NCBI GenBank assembly: GCA_963565915.1
Contig: OY751485.1
Span: 1,860,001 to 1,924,000 of the forward strand
Reading direction: 5' to 3'
DNA length: 64,000 nt
From: Entoloma clypeatum
Lineage: Eukaryota > Basidiomycota > Agaricomycetes > Agaricales > Entolomataceae
How positions within the stretch are numbered: position 1 is the stretch's first letter; the number at the start of each line of letters is the position of its first letter. Under the pieces are notes generated by a model that was not told the origin of the DNA, ran no database searches, and saw only the letters and a list, made by a program, of their open reading frames with translations. A program made the position numbers and the translations under genes. Positions 55,108 to 64,000 of the stretch are shown piece by piece.

Positions 55108-56716
55108 CAGTGCCTCACAAAACTGATTCAATGTTTGCTACTTTGTGAATACCTTCAAAATAACTTTGCAAATAATGCCAATCAAAAGAAATTATTGGTA
55201 CCTGGATAAAAGCCCTGCTTCAGGACTCTCGGAATCTGCAATAATTATGTAATTCCCATAAAAAAAATCAATATATGATCAAATTACTCCAGGGACTCAT
55301 TGAATCAGTTTTGTGAGTATGTACAGTATTTTATACTTTAGTACTTGATATTACCCCCCTTAGCTTTGATTACTGCCTCTACCCTTCTTGGCATACTTTC
55401 TATCAGGTTTTGACACACTTCTGGCTCTATATTATTCCACACCTCTGCTGCTCTGCCCCAAATCTCCCAGACTCCCTTGGGTGGTGTTGGATATTCATTC
55501 AACTTCCTTTTAATATGAACCCAGAGGTGTTCAATAGGATTGAGGTCTGGGGACTGTGCAGGCCAATCCAGCAGAGCAATATTCTTGCTGTCCATCCATT
55601 TTTTGGCCTTCTTGGAGGTGTGCTTAGGGTCACTGTCCTGCTGAAAAATGATCTCCTCTTCAGAGATTCCACTCTCCTCCATGCTGGGCAGCAAATTGTC
55701 CTCCAAAATGGACACATACTGATCAGCATCCATCCTCCCCTCAACCTCTGCAAGTCTCCCCACACCTTCCCAACCCATACAACCCCAAACCATAATATTT
55801 CCTCCCCCAAACTTGACTGTATCCTAAACCTCTCTTTCAATAAGCCCCTCACCCTTCTTTTTCCAGACTCATTCCTTGCCATCTGACCCAAACCTGTTGA
55901 TTTTGGTCTCATCTGACCAAATGACTCTCTTCCAGTCCTCCACTGTCCATTCCCTGTGCTTCATAGCAAATGCCAACCGCCTCTTCTGATGTATGGCCTT
56001 TAAGAAAGGTCTTTTCTTCTTTGTTACAGCCTTGAATTCATGTTTTCTGAGAACCCTTCTCACAGTTTCTGGGGAGACAGGATTGGAGATGACAGTGTTG
56101 ATGTGTTTGGTAGCCTGCACAGCATTGGAGGCTCTCCCTGAGGTGATTTGTGAAAGTATGTTTCGTGTGTTGGTGGGAGAAAGCTTGGATGGATGACCAC
56201 CAGAAGAGAGATTGCGATGAGGAAGAAGATTCTGAAGCACTCTGGAGACAGTTGGTTGGCTGACACCCAGGTTAGAGGCAATATGACAAGTGGAGTGACC
56301 ATTGGAGGCCAGAGAAAGAATGTTTTCCTTGTGGGAAGAGGAGATAGGGCGCATGATTAATTATGGAGGCTGTTGAGGTTGGATTCTTCTTATACAACTT
56401 TCCTTGACAACCCAGCAGGGTTCTATTCAAGTTCCATCAGTAAGTCATGACAACTGGTTACCATACAACCAGTGAAGCATTTGATTCTGATAATTGCCAT
56501 AGGTACTCACAAAACTGATTCAATGAGTTGGTGATTTAATTTAATCATATCTCCATGGATTCTGATCTAAATCATATGATTCCTTTATATTCTGAAAGCC
56601 CTGAAGTAGGGCTTTCAATTATATACCAAAGGTTTAATTCAATTGGTATTCTTTGCAGAGTTATCTTGAAGGTATTCAAAAAGCAACAAACATTGAATCA
56701 GTTTTGTGAGGCACTG
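55108..56716 (-). mobile_element. Tc1/mariner (DD34E) DNA transposon, complete with TIRs
   Basis: Starts CAGTGCCTCACAAAAC and ends with its exact complement pattern GTTTTGTGAGGCACTG, flanked by TA target duplications at 55106-55107 and 56717-56718; total 1609 bp. The terminal inverted repeats extend about 215 bases. Each also holds an internal second copy of the terminal motif facing the outer one (inner copies near 55295-55325 and 56503-56530). One transposase frame lies between them on the minus strand. Confidence 0.95.
55338..56354 (-). pseudogene. Tc1 transposase with two in-frame nonsense codons
   Basis: From ATG 56354 to the stop at 55338-55340 the frame is continuous for 338 codons apart from TGA at 55869-55871 and TAG at 55824-55826. 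The N-terminus has paired helix-turn-helix domains (H-I-A-S-N-L-G-V-S-Q-P-T-V-S-R-V). The catalytic triad is present: Asp in V-I-W-S-D-E-T-K, Asp in F-Q-Q-D-S-D-P-K-H, and Glu in L-N-P-I-E-H-L-W, with 34 residues between the second and third, as in the DD34E Tc1 group. Both nonsense codons can come from single transitions (TGG to TGA, CAG to TAG). Otherwise it looks recent. Confidence 0.93.
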
Positions 56717-56718
56717 TA

Positions 56719-56974
56719 GTAGGTCCTGCCCCTTTTTTATGTACATGACCTGTGCTCTAACCACCCACATTGTGTCCATGCTCAGCATTGTGTCAAACAC
56801 AGCGACATTGGCTTCATGTGCAGCCTGATTTGCTCAAAGTCAGTTGCTGATCTAATTATTATTCCATAGTTACCAACTTACATATGGGAAGCAAATCCAT
56901 TACTTCAAACGATGTGATGCAACTCAATGGGGGTCTGGCTGTTACTTGATTAATTACAGTTGCATGTAGTGATG
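56719..56974. other. Non-coding spacer
   Basis: Nothing recognised between the Tc1 element and the direct repeat. Confidence 0.3.
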
Positions 56975-57205
56975 TACTGTACAGTATCAATTAGATAGGA
57001 GGGGATTATATGTCACTCAATATGTATTTATTTCATGAAATTTTGCCACAGATTTGATGATATAGCGATGCGGTGCTCTGAACCAAATAATAGTAAACAA
57101 TGCACAAAATACATCGCGCGGGCATGCGCGGCCCCTTTCCCATTGTCTAATAATAGTTTGAAGTGATAGAACTATATATTGGATATGTATTCACCTTCTG
57201 AAGTA
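56975..57205 (+). repeat. Diverged direct repeat, copy 1
   Basis: Shares with 58042-58282, in the same orientation, landmarks ATCAATTAG(A/G)TAGGAGGG, ATTATATGTCA, GCCACAGATTT, CCAAATAATAGTAAACAATGC, GTCTAATAATAGTT and TATGTATTCACCTTCTGAA. The copies are about 1.07 kb apart and clearly diverged. Confidence 0.75.
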
Positions 57206-57284
57206 TCAATAGAATGAATGAACCAAATTTGAAAACCCCACCTCCACTCCACTTCCACACAACCCCCTCATAATGGCCACAACA

Positions 57285-57632
57285 ACTCCTACTCATGCCC
57301 AACGACCTCATCTCGTGCCCAATAGCCCATCTCATGCCCAATAGCCCATCTTGTGCCCAACTGCCCTTCCACCGCCCAACTGCCCAATGGCTGCCCTCTC
57401 ATGCCCAATAGCCCCCATCTCATGCCCAACGGCCCACTCTCATGCCCAAGGACCCCTCTACTGCCCAACGGCTGCCCTCTAATACCCAACAGCCCCATTA
57501 TGGCCCAACAGCTGCCCCCTCGCCCTCCACTGCCCAATGGCCGCCTTCTCATGCCCAACGGCCCACCCTCGTGCCCAAGGACCCCTTTACCTCCCAAGGA
57601 CCCCTCTACTGCCCAACGGCCCCTCTCGCGCC
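57285..57632 (+). repeat. Minisatellite array (forward)
   Basis: Tandem CTCATGCCCAACGGCCC and CTACTGCCCAACGGC units, the same family as 1545-1945. It ends where the TA-GTGTTC element begins (about 57632). Frames over it are repeat peptides only. Confidence 0.85.
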
Positions 57633-57633
57633 T

Positions 57634-58041
57634 AGTGTTCAAAAGTTTGGTTTGATTTGGTTAATTGAGCCCAAATCCATTAACCTAAACCTTAACCAGT
57701 TAAGAAATTTTCAGAAAAAAATCTAAACCAGACCAAACCATCATTAACCAGTTAATCTTTCATTGGTTTGGTTAATTTGTTGGTTAAACTCAGTTAAACC
57801 ATACAAATATCACAAATTGTCCACAAGAGCCATATTACTTAGTTAATTTGCTGTTGACATAGGTTCACATATGATTAAACCATCCAAACATATGATTTTT
57901 GGCATGTGTGCCCTCATTGCAGAGTCAGCAATGGGTGGATGTGTTGTTTCAACATTGGATGACGCACACATCAAATGTGTCAAATACATGTAAACAAATT
58001 TCCAAAAACATCGCACATCTGCTTATTATATCTACACAGGA
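57634..58041. repeat. TA-GTGTTC-started block with TTAACCAGTTAA words
   Basis: Opens TA-GTGTTCAAAAG at 57632 and continues with AACCAGTTAA/TTGGTTAA words to about 57800, then AT-rich sequence. A matching inverted end (GAACAC-TA) is found only at about 60361, so either this copy is truncated or a large nested element separates its two ends. Confidence 0.5.
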
Positions 58042-58282
58042 ACAAGTAAGGGTTTATACTATATCAATTAGGTAGGAGGGAATTATATGTCATTAAGTAA
58101 GTATTTATTTTATGAAACTTCGCCACAGATTTTAAGTTATAGAGGTTCTGTGCTCTGACCAAATAATAGTAAACAATGCGCAAAATGCATCACACAGGTG
58201 CACATGGTGCCTTCCTCATAGTCTAATAATAGTTCAATCTGATAGAACTCATCAATAGATATGTATTCACCTTCTGAAACAC
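58042..58282 (+). repeat. Diverged direct repeat, copy 2
   Basis: Second copy of the repeat at 56975-57205 with the same order of landmarks; it differs by many substitutions and small length changes. Confidence 0.75.
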
Positions 58283-58900
58283 CTTGTATGGTTTTTAGAT
58301 GTCTAGATAAAATAGAAATAATAAAATGTACAGATTTCAGTGAAAGTGCTATATCTCCCCAAGGAATGGACCAAATTTGAAAAACAAATGTGCTATAAGA
58401 TCCCCTGGATGTGAAGGATCCAAATCTGAAATAGTATTTTTTGGCCAAATTTTCGACCTATTTTGCTCATATTCACCTTATGAAGTCCTTGAATTGTGTT
58501 TGAATGGTCTCAATAGGTTCACATGCAATGGTTAAATAGTATATATATATTACATGTAATCTAATGTGGTTGTGGAAAGGAGAAAGTAAGAAATGTTGCT
58601 TTTTGTGTTTAAGGAAACTCATGCTGCACTGTTATCACGATTTACAGTGTGTTTTGATACATCATTCTGCTACATAGACTCTTGTGGGGGAGCAGTTCTG
58701 GCTGACCACAGACCTCGCATCATGTGATTGGTCATGTAGATAATAGTTTGTTCGTAGTTTCCTGTTTCTTTAGCTCACTCATCTGAGGGAACGACACCCG
58801 ACTCTTTTTGCCTTCACGGCCCATCTGACCCACCATCTCCAAACACCGCGCCACAGTCCTCACCACACTCTCTACCAGACATAGCTAATGTATGTAACTG
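58283..58900. other. AT-rich non-coding stretch
   Basis: Contains a short TA run near 58540. No gene or element boundary recognised. Confidence 0.3.
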
Positions 58901-58904
58901 TATA

Positions 58905-59130
58905 TATACTTACTATTGCTTTTAAGTATCTCTACATAAGTTATGAATAATTTTTGGGACTGGTGGTGCCACGGTTTGGGCATTGATGGCATGATTTTCA
59001 ACGACGCGCATCGCTCGGCAATTGCCAAAAGTCGAACCATAAGTCGACTGCCAAACCTTCCCACACTCTTTATTCCCCCCAACTCCACTCCATCTGGCCA
59101 CCACTGGCCCCTTCAAGTGCTCAACGGCCC
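58905..59130 (-). repeat. Conserved tail of the composite minisatellite repeat (copy 2, inverted)
   Basis: On the minus strand this shows the same landmarks as 5620-5850: GTGGCCAGATGGAGTGGAG, GTGGGAA, TTGGCAATTGCCGAG, ATGCCCAAAC, GTGGCACCA, ACTTATGTAGAGAT. It directly follows the minisatellite at 59095-59960 read on that strand. Both copies can encode a related peptide with S-M-P-K-x-W-H-H. Confidence 0.7.
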
Positions 59131-59960
59131 TCTCTAATGCCCAATGGCCCGTCCTCGCACCCAACGCCCCCTTCTGGTGCCCAACGACCCCAACTGATGA
59201 CCAACAGCCTCCCTTTGCATCCAACGCCCCACTCTAGCACCCAACATCCCATTCTCATGCCCAACGGCCCCCACTCATGCCCAACGGCCCCCACTCACGC
59301 CCAACGGCCTCCCTTTGCAGCCAATGGCCTCCCTTTGTGCCCCCTCAAGCGCCCAACACCCTCCTCTAGCGCGCAATGTCCTGTCCTCGTGCCTAACGGC
59401 CCCCACTCACCCCCAATGGCCCACTCTCACATCCAACGGCCTCCTTTCGCCCATCTCTCATGCCCAACTGCACCGTCTCTCATGCCCAATGACATCCACT
59501 CGCCCCCAATGCCCTCCCTTCGCCCCCAATGGCCCCCTCAAGTGCCCAATGGTCCACTCTTGCATCCAACGACCCCTACTTGCGTCCAACGGCCTCCTTT
59601 TGCCCCCAATAGTGTCCCTTGCCTGTCTCTCATGCCCAACAACCCCAACTGATAACCAATGGCCTCCTTTTGCCTCCAATGGTGTCCCTTGCCCGTCTCT
59701 CGTGCCCGAAAGCTGTCTTTCATGCCCAAGCACCTCGACTCATGCCCAACAGTCCCCACTTGTCCCCAACGCCTGTCTCTCATGCTGAATGGGCCCCCAA
59801 CTCACATCCAATGACCTGCACTCAAATGCCCAACAACATCACTCGCGCCCAACGCCCAATGCCATCCACACATGTCCAATTGCCCCTCTCTCCTGTCCAA
59901 CAGGACCTGCAGCCGTGCCCAATGGCCTCACTTGTGCTCAATGCTATCCATGCATGCATG
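59095..59960 (+). repeat. Longest minisatellite array (forward)
   Basis: More than 30 imperfect units, best preserved near 59255-59305 (CACTCATGCCCAACGGCCCC). The 171- and 157-codon frames here are low-complexity translations of the array. Period is about 20 bases. Confidence 0.88.
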
Positions 59961-60179
59961 AATTGTGGGGCTGGGGAGTGGGACAGACACAGGGTTTTTT
60001 TTTTCTGTATTTACTGTAGTTAGACCAGTCTTGTTCTATAATTTAAGATTGGTGAGACTAGTGGGACCAGTCTCCCATTGGTCTTGTCTTATTTTCTGTC
60101 ATTTCCACATGAGTGAGAGAGTAGTTTCCATAGACTGACTTCTATGTCAATAGCTCAGATGACCTCTTGCTTTGTCTCA

Positions 60180-60361
60180 AGGTTACTGGTTTAGACCGGT
60201 TTAAACCAGTTAAACCTGGTTAATTTTTTTTTCCAAAAGTGATTAACTTAAACCAGTGGTATGTCTGAATCTGATTAACTCAAACCAGTTGGTTAACCAA
60301 ACCACTGGTTTGGTTTGGTCTGGTTAGTGGTTAATTTTGTTTTTTAAACTGGACTTTCGAA
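60180..60361. repeat. AACCAGTTAA-rich block ending GAACAC-TA
   Basis: ACTGGTTTAGACCGG, TTAAACCAGTTAAACC and GGTTTGGTCTGG words, ending AAACTGGACTTTCGAACAC then TA at about 60361-60363, the mirror of the start at 57634. Confidence 0.55.
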
Positions 60362-60364
60362 CAC

Positions 60365-60821
60365 TACTCACGCCCAATGGCACACTCTCGTGCCCAATGG
60401 CCCAACCTTGTGCCCAACGGCGCCCACCCACACTCAACACCCTTCAATCATGCTCAACAGCCTCCCTCATGCCCAACTGCATCCATGTGACCTAATCGTG
60501 CCCAACCCCCTCCCTTTGCGCCCACTCACATGCCCAATCTTCTACCTAGATAGTAATTTGTTTGCCAAATATTTAATATATTTTCTCGGCCCTGGTCACC
60601 ATTCAAAGTGGTTTTTTATGGTTTTTTTCTTGCTCCGAAACCAAAAAACTGTGACTGTAACCAACTCCAAAAGCTGTGACCAAGTTGGTTAGGTTAGGTT
60701 AAGGTCATGGCTTTTTTCAGTTATATAACTCAACTTTGGAACACTAGTTGTGCCCAACCTCATGCCCAATGGCACCCAAGCCCCCCACCTTGTGCTGAAC
60801 AGCTGCCCTAGTGCCCAATGG
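60365..60821 (+). repeat. Minisatellite units with an embedded GTGTT-family fragment
   Basis: Forward minisatellite units at 60365-60535 and 60748-60821 flank a stretch of TTGGTTAGG words that ends TTTGGAACAC-TA near 60741. The retrotransposon LTR begins at 60822 inside the array. Confidence 0.6.
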
Positions 60822-61210
60822 TGTTACGGATTTACCGGTTTGTATGTTACGCACTTTTCCCTTGCATTGTACCTTCATCATTTCTTTGACTCATCGGACT
60901 GCTTACTCATTTACCTTTACTCTACCATTCTCCTTTAGTATACTTCGCTCCCGCGCTGACTCGCACTCTGCAGTAGAGATTACTCAGTCCGCAGTCGTCT
61001 GACTCACTTTGCACTGCCTTTCCGCAGTTACTGACTCATCCGCACTGCCTTCCGCAGCTACTGACTCACTCGCTACCGCTCGTAGTCAGTACTATATAAA
61101 CCCCATGTACCATAGCTACATTCCTTAGATTTAGCAATCACTTTGCTCTTCGCCTTTCCACTTTCCTGCATACTCTGCCCGAACCTTGGAATGGTTTGTT
61201 AAGCATAACA
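60822..61210 (+). mobile_element. 5' LTR of a Ty3/gypsy retrotransposon
   Basis: Begins TGTTACGG and ends GCATAACA (TGTTA/TAACA inverted ends), 389 bp. A TATATAAA box at 61093-61100 would be the LTR promoter. The U5 part (TTAGCAATCAC and following) is shared with the degenerate LTR ending at 6383. Gag and pol follow in the same direction. The 3' LTR lies outside the window. Confidence 0.85.
61093..61100 (+). promoter_or_regulatory. TATA box of the LTR
   Basis: TATATAAA within the LTR, about 110 bases before its end, in the position expected for the RNA polymerase II promoter of an LTR retrotransposon. Confidence 0.6.
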
Positions 61211-61267
61211 AGTTGCTAAATCTCGTTAGGTTCGCCCAGAGCGAAGAGAGCAACTACCAGATGAGTC

Positions 61268-62001
61268 AAGACGTCGCGCTTCTTTGAAGACTTCACCAGT
61301 AACCCATTCAGCACGCCAGAAGCCCGACAGGAGGAGCTAAGTCCTCGAGACAGTATCGATTTTACGCTTATCCAGCAGTACATCGAATCGGAGATCCGTC
61401 GCATCCTACAGCAGGTGCTTGACGAAGAACTAGACAACGATGAGCATCGCCCCCACGGCGAGATAGCAGAGAGCATCCATCTTGCTCGGCAACACCAGAT
61501 CGCGCGTTACAACGCCCGACAGAACGAACTCGAAAGCTTTCGCGTTCAAGAAGGACCTCAGACAGGTCGGATCACAGAGATCAGAGAGTTTATCGGTGTC
61601 CAGACAACCGTTATCAGAAGATTGATTAGGACGCTCACATCGAGACGTCCCAGAGCCACATCATCACGTCTTACTCGAAGCAGCAGATCTATGCCCACTT
61701 CACCACCGAAGAACAACAGACCGAGTACAACCGCTGGGCACAAAATGAGAGACTTGACCCCTTCTCGAGACCAACAGATGCGCAGGAACAGAGATTCCTT
61801 AGAGATTTACAGAGGAAATACTCTGAACGTTTTGCCACCGATTCCGCCGACGAGTCCCCTGACAAATTTACTTTTGACTCCGCGCAGTCAGATATCGAAC
61901 AGACACCTAGAACAGGGACTCATTTTCAATCCTTACCTGTATCCCAAACCCCATCTTCATCCCAACAACCCGACTCCTCTTCTCCTCCGCAAACTCTAAA
62001 C
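61268..62001 (+). pseudogene. Frame-broken N-terminal part of gag
   Basis: One frame reads from F-F-E-D-F-T-S-N-P-F near 61279 through S-P-R-D-S-I-D-F-T-L-I-Q-Q-Y-I to about 61620. Sense-looking sequence then continues in the frame of the downstream gag after TAG 61627 (I-I-T-S-Y-S-K-Q-Q-I-Y-A-H-F onward), running into the Met at 62002. The family's gag therefore probably starts upstream and this copy carries a frame change near 61620-61640. Alternatively it is two small leader frames. Confidence 0.5.
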
Positions 62002-62868
62002 ATGGCAGAAGCTCCGGCTGTACAAACGATGGATACATCCAAGATCATCAAGGATCCTGGGATGTTCAAGGACAGATACACCTTTGACGAGTGGTGGAAA
62101 GCCACCAAACTATATATCAGGTTCCAAAAGAGCCTCACAGACGATCAGAAGATTCTTGCAGTACTATCCCGCATGATGGAAGGGTCCGGCAGACACTGGG
62201 CCAGCAACAAGTTAGACGCTCTTACTGCTGACAACGAGAACATCACCTGGCTAGGTTTTTCCGATGATATCGCCACACGATTCTCCATCGCCAACAAATC
62301 AGTCGCTGCCAAAGCAAGACTCGAAGTCCTGAAACAAGAGAAACGCACTGTTGATGAATTTTTGGATGAATTTGAAGAACTCTTGAAGCTGTCAAACCTT
62401 GGTGAAGAAACTGGGAAATACATCCTAGAGAAGAACGTCAACTGCAGAATCTCTGAACAAGTGGCTAGTGATGGCAAGACGTACACCGATTACGCAAAGG
62501 AGATCCGAAACAAGGGGCGACAGATGGAAGGACACGCCCTGGTCATCCGAGGTGGCGGCGACATGCGCACCGGATCAGGTACCACTTATGGTGGTCAGGG
62601 CAAAGCCATGGAGATCGACAAAGCAGGAGTAGCCCGCTGCTACAACTGTCAGCGCTTCGGTCATCTGGCTAAAGACTGTAGCGCTCCAAAGAAGAAAGAT
62701 GGTCGCAAGTGTTTCAACTGTGACCAAGAAGGCCATATCGTGCGCAACTGCCGCAAGCCGAAGAAGAACTCCGGAAGGGTTAGGAAGGTGTCTGAGGAAG
62801 ATGCCGAGAATGATGAAACCACAATCTTAGAAGCCGACGGGGGGGATTTTCCCGAAGGGTCCGATTAA
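62002..62868 (+). CDS. Ty3/gypsy Gag with two CCHC zinc knuckles
   Basis: A 288-residue frame from M-A-E-A-P-A to TAA. It contains the gag capsid-type region (F-D-E-W-W-K-A-T-K-L-Y-I, W-L-G-F-S-D-D-I-A-T-R-F, T-V-D-E-F-L-D-E-F-E-E-L) and two zinc knuckles, C-Y-N-C-Q-R-F-G-H-L-A-K-D-C and C-F-N-C-D-Q-E-G-H-I-V-R-N-C (near 62637-62750). An acidic C-terminus follows. Pol follows in another frame after about 50 bases. Confidence 0.9.
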   Translation: MAEAPAVQTMDTSKIIKDPGMFKDRYTFDEWWKATKLYIRFQKSLTDDQKILAVLSRMMEGSGRHWASNKLDALTADNENITWLGFSDDIATRFSIANKSVAAKARLEVLKQEKRTVDEFLDEFEELLKLSNLGEETGKYILEKNVNCRISEQVASDGKTYTDYAKEIRNKGRQMEGHALVIRGGGDMRTGSGTTYGGQGKAMEIDKAGVARCYNCQRFGHLAKDCSAPKKKDGRKCFNCDQEGHIVRNCRKPKKNSGRVRKVSEEDAENDETTILEADGGDFPEGSD

Positions 62869-62918
62869 ACGACGCTAAGTCGCGACCCTTATCTATTAAA
62901 CGGACTTGCTTGCCTTGT

Positions 62919-64000
62919 ATGACTGCAGACAATAGAACCTATGTCATCCCTGCCAAGCGAGCCGCTGCGTCAACTAAGAATGTGAAGGGAGATAAACCTC
63001 CGAAAAGACGAGAAATCAGGCTGTTAGCTCAGCTCAGGACACGACGAGGACCAAAGGTTATCCGACCTGAGGTTGACAGCGGATGTGAACGCACATGCAT
63101 CCATCCCAGAATAGTACGCGAACAGAACCTCCCCACGCGAGGAATACCGCCCGTAGCAATTCTAAATGTGGATGGATCGCCAAATCGACAACAGAAAGCG
63201 AGCCAACTTGCCGAAGTCAAACTGGATTTGGGAGCACATCAGGAAACCATGGAAGCAATGGTACTGGACATTGGGAGAACGGACATGCTCTTGGGACATG
63301 ACTGGTTGGTACACCACAAACCCACAATCAATTGGACAACTGGCGTGGTAACATTTAACCGGTGCCCAACAACATGTCGAACCAAACACTCGGATTTCAG
63401 GATTAACCTTAATGGTCGCAAACACTGGGTTCGCATGGTGGATCAGAAATGGAAGCCTGGAGACCCTATTTTGGAAGCTGTCACTCCCACACCACCTCCC
63501 ACAACCAAACGACCCTCATATGTTGAACGATTTGCTCATCTTTTCGAGAAAGAGAATTTTGACAAGATCCCAAAGGAGAGGGAATGGGACCATGGTATCG
63601 AACTTACACCGGACGCACCAAAGGAACTAGGAGGAAATACATATCCTATGACACAAAAGGAACAAGAAGAATTGGACGCATTCATTGACGAAGGTCTAGC
63701 AACAGGAAAGATCCGCCCGTCCAAATCCCCTTATGCCTCCCCTTGCTTCTTCATCAACAAGAAGGATGGCTCCAAAAGATTGGTACAAGATTACCGCATG
63801 GTCAATAAATTCATGGTCAAAGACAAGTTCCCACTCCCACGAATATCTGATCTCTTGGACGTACTGAAAGATGCGGTCTACTTCAATAAAATGGACATCA
63901 TGTGGGGCTATAACAACGTCCGGATCAAGGAGGGCGATGAATGGAAAGCTGCCTTCCTCACCAGTCGAGGATTGTTCGAACTATTGGTCATGTTTTTCGG
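62919..64000 (+). CDS. Ty3/gypsy Pol, protease and start of reverse transcriptase (cut by window end)
   Basis: From ATG 62919 the frame is open without stops to the last base. It holds the aspartic protease site V-D-S-G-C (near 63073), the L-L-G-H-D-W-L protease flap-end motif (near 63290), and the reverse transcriptase start: I-R-P-S-K-S-P-Y-A-S-P, F-F-I-N-K-K-D-G-S-K-R-L-V-Q-D-Y-R and F-P-L-P-R-I near 63715-63850. It is the same domain set whose C-terminal half survives in the decayed copy at 6.4-8.2 kb. The intact frame suggests this copy is younger. Polymerase active site and integrase lie beyond the window. Confidence 0.9.
   Translation, partial: MTADNRTYVIPAKRAAASTKNVKGDKPPKRREIRLLAQLRTRRGPKVIRPEVDSGCERTCIHPRIVREQNLPTRGIPPVAILNVDGSPNRQQKASQLAEVKLDLGAHQETMEAMVLDIGRTDMLLGHDWLVHHKPTINWTTGVVTFNRCPTTCRTKHSDFRINLNGRKHWVRMVDQKWKPGDPILEAVTPTPPPTTKRPSYVERFAHLFEKENFDKIPKEREWDHGIELTPDAPKELGGNTYPMTQKEQEELDAFIDEGLATGKIRPSKSPYASPCFFINKKDGSKRLVQDYRMVNKFMVKDKFPLPRISDLLDVLKDAVYFNKMDIMWGYNNVRIKEGDEWKAAFLTSRGLFELLVMFF

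Noticed and set aside
55410..55886. 158-codon plus-strand open frame
   Set aside because: Antisense of the Tc1 transposase, which has clear catalytic motifs on the other strand.
59137..59788. Two long open frames in the minisatellite
   Set aside because: Low-complexity Pro/Ser/Asn translations of a 20-bp repeat; frame length follows from few stops in the unit.
59095..59960. CRISPR array
   Set aside because: Regular repeats without unique spacers of constant size, in a eukaryotic nuclear context with spliceosomal introns.
1..64000. Secondary-metabolite or other functional gene cluster
   Set aside because: No synthase, P450, transporter or pathway regulator set was seen; neighbouring genes are unrelated housekeeping functions.
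1..64000. tRNA or rRNA genes
   Set aside because: I did not recognise any convincing A-box/B-box cloverleaf or rRNA sequence by eye. A tRNA scan could still find one.

Overview
The window is nuclear DNA from a filamentous basidiomycete, most likely an Agaricomycete. The evidence is dense short GT-AG introns of roughly 45-75 nt, an F-box/leucine-rich gene of the type expanded in mushrooms, a relic of the DUF6698 repeat-gene family, Ty3/gypsy and Tc1 transposons, and single-copy eukaryotic housekeeping genes. The DUF6698 relic reads most like copies I know from Boletales, but I treat the order as undecided. Protein-family calls rest on recognition of conserved sequence blocks. Exon borders were read by eye and are approximate unless given.

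Layout. Positions 1-8750 and 52925-64000 are transposon and repeat territory: an LTR at the left edge, minisatellite arrays with a unit of about 20 bp, TA-flanked GTGTT-ended repeats, a decayed DUF6698 gene, a deleted and mutated Ty3/gypsy copy, a Tc1 element with two nonsense codons, and a younger-looking Ty3/gypsy element that runs off the right edge. Between them, about 8.75-52.9 kb is a compact gene island.

Gene island, left to right: saccharopine dehydrogenase-like oxidoreductase (-); RS-rich nuclear protein (-); an unrecognised 167-residue protein (+); cytochrome c oxidase subunit VI (+); Uso1/p115 vesicle tether (-); Urb1/Npa1 ribosome-biogenesis factor (-); a broken F-box/LRR gene (+); a broken Cog3 Golgi-tether gene (-); an MMTAG2-type RS protein (+); the Cwc15 splicing factor (-); two tandem related proteins of unknown function (-); an F-BAR/SH3 cytokinesis protein (-); an unrecognised single-pass membrane protein (-); an inverted duplication carrying two fragments of one unrecognised coding sequence; a Pus9/Rib2-type tRNA pseudouridine synthase (-); a stand-alone MoCo-sulfurase-like PLP enzyme (+); and a Rim13/PalB calpain-like protease (+).

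These genes do not form one pathway. They are mostly housekeeping functions (secretion, rRNA and mRNA processing, tRNA modification, respiration, cytokinesis, pH signalling) packed with short, often divergent intergenic spaces. The most unusual items are: the composite repeat family in which a minisatellite is joined to a conserved coding-like tail, present in inverted orientation on both flanks; the Tc1 element whose ends each carry two facing copies of the terminal motif; the inverted duplication at 41.2-42.7 kb; the tandem pair of disordered paralogues; and a Cog3 copy that has lost internal blocks.
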